Of a DNA stretch of 9,875 nucleotides, positions 6,351-9,875 are shown piece by piece. The notes under the pieces were generated by a model. That model searched no databases and was not told the DNA's origin. It was given only the letters and a program-made list of their open reading frames with translations. The DNA comes from Prevotellaceae bacterium UBA3646. GTDB lineage: Bacteria; Bacteroidota; Bacteroidia; Bacteroidales; Bacteroidaceae. Numbering within the stretch: position 1 is the stretch's first letter; each line of letters starts with the position of its first letter. The stretch spans positions 1 to 9,875 of the forward strand of contig DFKL01000075.1 in assembly GCA_002373535.1 (NCBI GenBank), written 5' to 3'. The position numbers and the translations under genes were made by a program.

Positions 6351-7688
6351 ATGAAGATTGACGAAGTAATGAGCCGTCTCCAGGCCCGACACCCCGGAGA
6401 GAAGGAATACCTCCAGGCCGTACACGAAGTTCTCATGTCCATACAGGACATCTACAACCAACATCCCGAATTTGAAAAAGCCCACCTCATCGAACGCCTC
6501 GTCGAGCCCGAGCGCATCATCATCTTCCGCGTCCCCTGGGTCGACGACCAAGGCCAGGTACAAGTCAACCTCGGCTACCGCGTCCAGTTCAACAGCGCCA
6601 TAGGCCCCTACAAGGGCGGACTCCGCTTTCACGCCTCAGTCAACCTTTCCATCCTGAAGTTCCTTGGCTTCGAGCAGATCTTCAAGAATGCCCTTACCAC
6701 CCTCCCCATGGGCGGCGGCAAAGGCGGCAGCGACTTCTCCCCACGCGGCAAGAGCGACGCAGAGATCATGCGCTTCTGCCAAGCCTTCATGAGCGAGCTA
6801 TTCCGCTACGTAGGACCCGAAGTCGACGTACCAGCCGGTGATATCGGCGTCGGAGCACGCGAGATAGGATACCTCTTCGGTCAGTATAAGAAACTCACCC
6901 GCGACTTCTCTGGCGTCCTCACAGGCAAAAGCCTCGAATACGGCGGCTCCCTCATACGACCCGAAGCCACAGGCTACGGCGGCCTCTACTTCGTACAGGA
7001 GATGCTCGCCACCCACGGACATTCCCTCGCCGGCAAGCGCATCGCCATAAGCGGCTTTGGCAACGTCGCCTGGGGCGCAGCCAAGAAAGCCACCCAGCTC
7101 GGTGCAAAGGTCATCACCATCAGCGGCCCCGACGGCTACATACTCGACGAAGCCGGCCTCGACGACCAGAAGATAGACTACATGCTCGAGCTCCGCGCCA
7201 GCGGCAACGACATCTGCCAGCCATACGCCGACCAGTTCCCCGGCTCCCAGTTCATCCCAGGTCGCAAGCCATGGGAAGTCAAGTGCGACATCGCCCTGCC
7301 CTGCGCCACCCAAAACGAACTTGACGGCCAGGATGCCAAGACACTGATCGCCAATGGCTGCCTCTGCGTAGGCGAGATAAGCAACATGGGATGCACGCCC
7401 GAAGCCATCGACACCTTCCTGCAAGACAAAATGCTCTATGCCCCCGGCAAAGCCGTCAATGCAGGAGGCGTAGCCACCAGCGGCCTTGAAATGAGCCAGA
7501 ATGCAATGCACCTCTCATGGAGCGCCGACGAAGTCGACAAGCGCCTACACCAGATAATGCACGGAATACACCAGCAATGCATACGCTACGGCAAGGAAGC
7601 CGACGGCTACATCAACTACGTCAAGGGCGCCAACATAGCAGGCTTCATGAAAGTCGCCCGCGCCATGATGGCCCAAGGCGTCGTCTGA
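6351..7688 (+). CDS. gdhA: NADP-type glutamate dehydrogenase
   Basis: This 445-residue protein closely follows E. coli GdhA (447). It interconverts 2-oxoglutarate plus ammonium and glutamate with NAD(P)H in the cytoplasm, forming a hexamer. Substrate-site residues are conserved: K88 (GPYKGGLRF), Q109, K112 (FKNALTTLPM), K124 (GGGKGGSDF), D164 (PAGDIGVGAREIG) and S377 (GGVATSGLEM). The dinucleotide-binding loop is ISGFGNVAWGA (233-243). The C-terminal NYVKGANIAGFMKVA motif is intact. One difference from E. coli is EISNMG at 342-347 where E. coli has EGANMP, near the cofactor cleft; this may be normal for the Bacteroidota branch. It is transcribed alone from its own promoter, divergent from rubrerythrin. 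No simple terminator directly follows the stop; the nearest strong hairpin on this strand is about 160 bases downstream, inside the convergent peptidase gene. NADP preference is inferred from family. Confidence 0.97.
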   Translation: MKIDEVMSRLQARHPGEKEYLQAVHEVLMSIQDIYNQHPEFEKAHLIERLVEPERIIIFRVPWVDDQGQVQVNLGYRVQFNSAIGPYKGGLRFHASVNLSILKFLGFEQIFKNALTTLPMGGGKGGSDFSPRGKSDAEIMRFCQAFMSELFRYVGPEVDVPAGDIGVGAREIGYLFGQYKKLTRDFSGVLTGKSLEYGGSLIRPEATGYGGLYFVQEMLATHGHSLAGKRIAISGFGNVAWGAAKKATQLGAKVITISGPDGYILDEAGLDDQKIDYMLELRASGNDICQPYADQFPGSQFIPGRKPWEVKCDIALPCATQNELDGQDAKTLIANGCLCVGEISNMGCTPEAIDTFLQDKMLYAPGKAVNAGGVATSGLEMSQNAMHLSWSADEVDKRLHQIMHGIHQQCIRYGKEADGYINYVKGANIAGFMKVARAMMAQGVV

Positions 7689-7747
7689 GAGAACGCAAGA
7701 GGGAGTATGCGTGTAGAGACAAGGATGAGGGGTGTGGGACGACAAGA

Positions 7748-8470
7748 CTACCGCTCAAAATGCTGGTAGTCCTTCACCCTCCTCCAGTCACCGCCCCATC
7801 TGAAGCCATGCTTCACGAACAACCTGTAGCACAGGTCTTTCCTGTCTATCAAATGTGCCATACGCCCACCACGTATGGCACATTTTCTTGCTACCTCAGT
7901 GTCGGGCGACACCATCACCACCCTACCCCTCGCATCAAGCCTGACATACGGATTATACAACGGATTCACATCCACCGCCAGCCCCATCGCATGCTTTGAC
8001 AGCACCTTCGAGCCGGCCACACGACGGAAACAAAAACACGACGTATTGTTATCGCGCATCGAGCTCACGTCATCAGCCTCATACTCATCAATCAACACCA
8101 TCCTCCCAATCCGATATCCATTCCTGTACAACTCACGGAAAATCTCCACTATATCCTCCGCTATCAACCTGTTGCACACCATCTCCCCACGATACACGCC
8201 ACCGTCATACCCCACATACAACAGCCACACATACCTCAGATCACTCCGCGCCACCGTACAGTCCGCCGGAAACGAGCCTCCCATGCGCATACGCCCGAAC
8301 ACCACATCGTCAATCTCACGAAAGCCAAATGCCCCTGTCACGAAATCCTCCGTCAGCAACGATCCCTGCACTCGCGTACCAGCCTTCCAGTCGCCACCAT
8401 ACACTCCCAGGCACGACACTAAAAACGACACCGTCAGGAACAAACGGACCCTATCCCACACAACCATCAT
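7748..8470 (-). CDS. M15 family D-alanyl-D-alanine carboxypeptidase-like lipoprotein
   Basis: This 240-residue protein has the zinc site of M15 (VanY-like) peptidases: SKHAMGLAVDVNP gives H160 and D167 (HxxGxAxD), and DYQHF gives H237. The family blocks SMRDNNTSCFCFR (137-149), NPLYNPY and FVKHGFRWGGDW before the last ligand are also present. The N-terminus has basic residues, a hydrophobic run and LVSC with Cys20, which fits a lipobox. It is therefore probably a lipoprotein in the cell envelope that trims peptidoglycan peptides. An adjacent ATG at codon 2 could equally be the start. It lies 128 bases downstream of trxB on the same strand, with no TAnnTTTG element between, so it may depend on read-through from the tRNA-trxB promoter. 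Its 3' part contains a perfect 14-bp inverted repeat (7851-7885). It converges on gdhA with 59 bases between stops. Confidence 0.85.
   Translation of the reverse strand: MMVVWDRVRLFLTVSFLVSCLGVYGGDWKAGTRVQGSLLTEDFVTGAFGFREIDDVVFGRMRMGGSFPADCTVARSDLRYVWLLYVGYDGGVYRGEMVCNRLIAEDIVEIFRELYRNGYRIGRMVLIDEYEADDVSSMRDNNTSCFCFRRVAGSKVLSKHAMGLAVDVNPLYNPYVRLDARGRVVMVSPDTEVARKCAIRGGRMAHLIDRKDLCYRLFVKHGFRWGGDWRRVKDYQHFER
7851..7886 (+). terminator. Perfect 14-bp hairpin plus T-run, candidate gdhA terminator
   Basis: AAATGTGCCATACG (7851-7864) and CGTATGGCACATTT (7872-7885) are exact reverse complements around a 7-base loop (CCCACCA). On the + strand the hairpin ends in TTTTCTTG, which fits an intrinsic terminator for gdhA 163 bases upstream. 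It lies inside the M15 coding sequence on the other strand, where it encodes KCAIRGGRMAHL. Being a terminator is an inference; the symmetry is seen directly. Confidence 0.5.
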
Positions 8471-8479
8471 CGAACAACC

Positions 8480-8587
8480 CTTAACCTATAAGCCCTAAGC
8501 TCTAAACAATCCAATAATTTCTCTAAGCTAAAGGAAAATTCCCTAAGCTGTAAGCGTTATGCTTTATAGTGGCTATAAGCCCTAAGC
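8480..8587. repeat. Degenerate 7-base repeats (nnTAAGC) between trxB and the M15 gene
   Basis: TAAGC occurs seven times in about 100 bases, mostly in head-to-tail heptads: 8480-8507 (four units, two of them imperfect), 8522-8528 in the same phase, 8542-8562 (three units) and 8574-8587 (two units). A 16-base stretch, CTATAAGCCCTAAGCT, is repeated exactly at 8486-8501 and 8573-8588. TTATAG and CTATAA around TGG (about 8564-8578) can form a short hairpin. The spacer contains no open reading frame I can support. Confidence 0.75.
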
Positions 8588-8598
8588 TATCCAAAAAG

Positions 8599-9516
8599 TT
8601 ATCCCAAAAATCTCTTTGCGTCCATCGCTGCACGGCAGCCACTCCCCGCGGCACTGACAGCCTGACGATAGACAGGATCCGCAACGTCGCCACACGCAAA
8701 CACTCCCGGAATGTTCGTCTCCGTTCCAGGATGCTTAACCACGATATATCCCTCATCATCACACATCAGCGCCGGACGGAACAACTCACTGTTCGGATGA
8801 TGCCCGATAGCCAGGAACAGACCCGATATGGCCAGTCTGGACGTCACGCCCCCAGACTCAATCACAGCCCCCTCGACACCATTCTCACCATACAAACCCC
8901 TCACCTGGCTGTTCCACAATATCTCGATATTTTCAGTATTGCGCACCTTCTGCTGCATCGCATCACTTGCACGCAGCACGTCACGCCTCACAATCATATA
9001 CACCTTGTTGCACAGCGAAGCCAGATACTGAGCCTCCTCACACGCCGTGTCACCGCCACCCACTACAGCCACGTCCTTCTTCCTGTAGAAGAACCCGTCA
9101 CACGTAGCACAAGCCGACACACCCATTCCTGCATACTTTCTCTCGTCATCAAGCCCCAGGTACTTCGCACTCGCACCCGTGGCGATAATCAACGTCTGCG
9201 TCTCAAATACCTCTGCGTCGTCCACAGTCACCCTATGCAACGAGCCCGCATCCTGTGCAAAGTCCACCCTCGTCACCACACCCTGCCTCACGTCGGCACC
9301 AAGACGCACAGCCTGGCGGCGCAAGTCCTCCATCAGCTCATCCCCCGTGATACCGTCTGGGTATCCCGGAAAATTCTCAATCTCCGTCGTCTGCGTCAGC
9401 TGACCACCCGGCAAGTTACCCTCAAAAAGAACAGGATTCAAGCCACTCCTCGAAGCATATATAGCCGCCGTAAACCCGGCAGGCCCGCTCCCTATAATCA
9501 AAGTCTTCACCTTCAT
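8599..9516 (-). CDS. trxB: Thioredoxin reductase
   Basis: This 305-residue flavoprotein passes electrons from NADPH through FAD to thioredoxin in the cytoplasm. The FAD-binding loop is at the N-terminus (IIGSGPAGFTAA, 7-18), with PGGQL (36-40). The redox-active disulfide is C136-A-T-C139 in SACATCDG. The NADPH domain has VVGGGDTACEEA (151-162) and VRRDVLRAS (176-184). The C-terminal FAD motif is GVFACGDVAD (271-280), followed by QAVSAAGSGCRAA. Length and motifs match low-molecular-weight TrxB. The ATG at 9516 is chosen because homologues begin a few residues before GSGPAG; a longer frame reaching 9669 runs through the tRNA gene and is not real. The start codon lies only 4 bases past the tRNA-Leu 3' end, so both genes share one transcript and promoter. 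There is no room for a normal leader or ribosome-binding region once the tRNA is cut out. Confidence 0.97.
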   Translation of the reverse strand: MKVKTLIIGSGPAGFTAAIYASRSGLNPVLFEGNLPGGQLTQTTEIENFPGYPDGITGDELMEDLRRQAVRLGADVRQGVVTRVDFAQDAGSLHRVTVDDAEVFETQTLIIATGASAKYLGLDDERKYAGMGVSACATCDGFFYRKKDVAVVGGGDTACEEAQYLASLCNKVYMIVRRDVLRASDAMQQKVRNTENIEILWNSQVRGLYGENGVEGAVIESGGVTSRLAISGLFLAIGHHPNSELFRPALMCDDEGYIVVKHPGTETNIPGVFACGDVADPVYRQAVSAAGSGCRAAMDAKRFLG

Positions 9517-9520
9517 ATAG

Positions 9521-9602
9521 TACGCCTGATAAGACTCGAACTTACACGCCTCACGGCACCAGATCCTAAGTCTGGCGTGTCTACCAATTCCACCACAGGC
9601 GC
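9521..9602 (-). tRNA. tRNA-Leu (anticodon UAG)
   Basis: An 82-base tRNA folds fully by hand. The acceptor stem is GCGCCTG/CAGGCGT, with a G1-U72 wobble at the top. The D arm has a GTG/CAC stem. The anticodon stem CCAGA/TCTGG encloses loop CTTAGGA, giving anticodon TAG. A long class II variable arm (GCC-GTGA-GGC) fits leucine. The T arm GTAAG-TTCGAGT-CTTAT closes with one G-U pair. The discriminator base is A at 9521. CCA is not encoded; the next bases are CTAT and then the trxB ATG. It should read CUA and probably other CUN leucine codons. Confidence 0.96.
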
Positions 9603-9615
9603 ATGGATAGCACTG

Positions 9616-9647
9616 CAAAGATAACACAATTCCACCACTCCACCAAA
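9616..9647 (-). promoter_or_regulatory. Promoter of the tRNA-Leu-trxB transcript
   Basis: On the minus strand a -33 TTTG (9644-9647) and a -7 TATCTTTG (9616-9623) are separated by exactly 20 bases, a full match to the Bacteroidota primary sigma factor promoter. Transcription would start near 9609, about 7 bases before the mature tRNA 5' end. This is the best-formed promoter in the window. Confidence 0.8.
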
Positions 9648-9841
9648 CAAACACCAGCATTTTTAACACCAGCCAGCAACACTAAAACACTCTATAGGAA
9701 TCCCCTACCCACAAAGCATTCGCAGACCAAACCCCAAAACAAATTGTCATTTTAGCAAAAAAATAATGCTTGACTGGCTTTATGCTAACACAGACGTACA
9801 CAAGCAGGCAGCGGTACATTCACAGTCTAAACAAAGCAAGA

Positions 9842-9871
9842 AGACCCTCAAGTCTTGCGACTGAAGGGTCT
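9842..9871. terminator. Terminator-like hairpin at the right edge
   Basis: AGACCCT (9842-9848) pairs with AGGGTCT (9865-9871), and AGTC (9851-9854) with GACT (9859-9862), around a TTGC loop, with one 2x2 internal mismatch. Read on the minus strand it is followed by a T-rich stretch (TCTTGCTTTGTTT), so it probably ends a leftward gene lying beyond the window. The + strand side is cut off by the window edge. Confidence 0.5.
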
Positions 9872-9875
9872 CTTC

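Larger units (their letters stand above)
9603..9875. other. Intergenic region upstream of tRNA-Leu, no gene seen
   Basis: Beyond the promoter of the tRNA-trxB transcript, this A/C-rich stretch has no open reading frame with recognisable protein features on either strand. It holds two weak dyads: TTAGCA/TGCTAA (9752-9757 and 9783-9788) and AAGCATT/AATGCTT (9714-9720 and 9765-9771). The terminator-like hairpin is at its end. I see no second promoter with the TAnnTTTG pattern. Confidence 0.6.

Noticed and set aside
8480..8588. CRISPR array
   Set aside because: The repeats are 7 bases, degenerate and nearly contiguous, with no unique spacers and no cas genes nearby.
8569..9624. 351-codon open frame on the + strand opposite trxB and tRNA-Leu
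   Set aside because: Low-complexity composition typical of an antisense shadow; it crosses a clear tRNA and has no recognisable domain.
9517..9669. N-terminal extension of trxB to an upstream ATG (51 extra residues)
   Set aside because: The extension translates the tRNA-Leu gene and its promoter; TrxB homologues begin just before GSGPAG, which is at residue 9 from the 9516 start.
9752..9788. TTAGCA/TGCTAA dyad as an operator
   Set aside because: Six-base arms 25 bases apart are easily chance in AT-rich DNA, and no promoter is adjacent.

Overview
The window looks like chromosomal DNA of a Bacteroidota bacterium, most likely order Bacteroidales. The evidence is the Bacteroidota-type ParC (an 889-residue protein with HPHGDASI in the quinolone region), several exact matches to the Bacteroidota -7 promoter element TAnnTTTG, A-rich leaders without Shine-Dalgarno sequences, and an anaerobe-type gene set (rubrerythrin, NADP-type glutamate dehydrogenase). 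I see no insertion sequence, phage gene, CRISPR array or rRNA. The region reads as core chromosome.

Layout. Positions 1-1854 (+) form a tight three-gene run: the end of a SecB-like protein, a PHP-domain metal hydrolase that starts on the base after the previous stop codon, and a ComF-type phosphoribosyltransferase that overlaps the PHP gene by 26 bases. Converging on it, and overlapping by 24 bases, is an exported endonuclease/exonuclease/phosphatase-family protein (1831-2832, -). A divergent promoter region (2833-2945) separates this from parC (2946-5615, +). parC converges on rubrerythrin (5620-6159, -) with only 4 bases between the stop codons. A 191-base AT-rich divergent region then leads to gdhA (6351-7688, +). 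gdhA converges on a predicted lipoprotein M15 peptidase (7748-8470, -). Upstream of that peptidase on the same strand are a 128-base spacer full of degenerate 7-base repeats, then trxB (8599-9516, -) and tRNA-Leu(UAG) (9521-9602, -), with a well-formed promoter at 9616-9647. The last 273 bases (9603-9875) hold no gene I can support; they end in a terminator-like hairpin.

How the genes relate. Rubrerythrin and thioredoxin reductase fit thiol and peroxide defence in an anaerobe. GdhA assimilates ammonium, and ParC handles decatenation. The M15 peptidase acts on the cell wall. No single pathway joins the window.

The most notable points are: the trxB start codon lies 4 bases after the tRNA-Leu 3' end; the trxB-M15 spacer carries heptad repeats; a perfect 14-bp inverted repeat lies inside the M15 gene where it could terminate gdhA; ParC ends in a sliding-clamp-like QLHLF motif; and the nuclease-family protein has a five-cysteine insert. 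The written strand is strongly C-rich over G in genes of both orientations and between genes.
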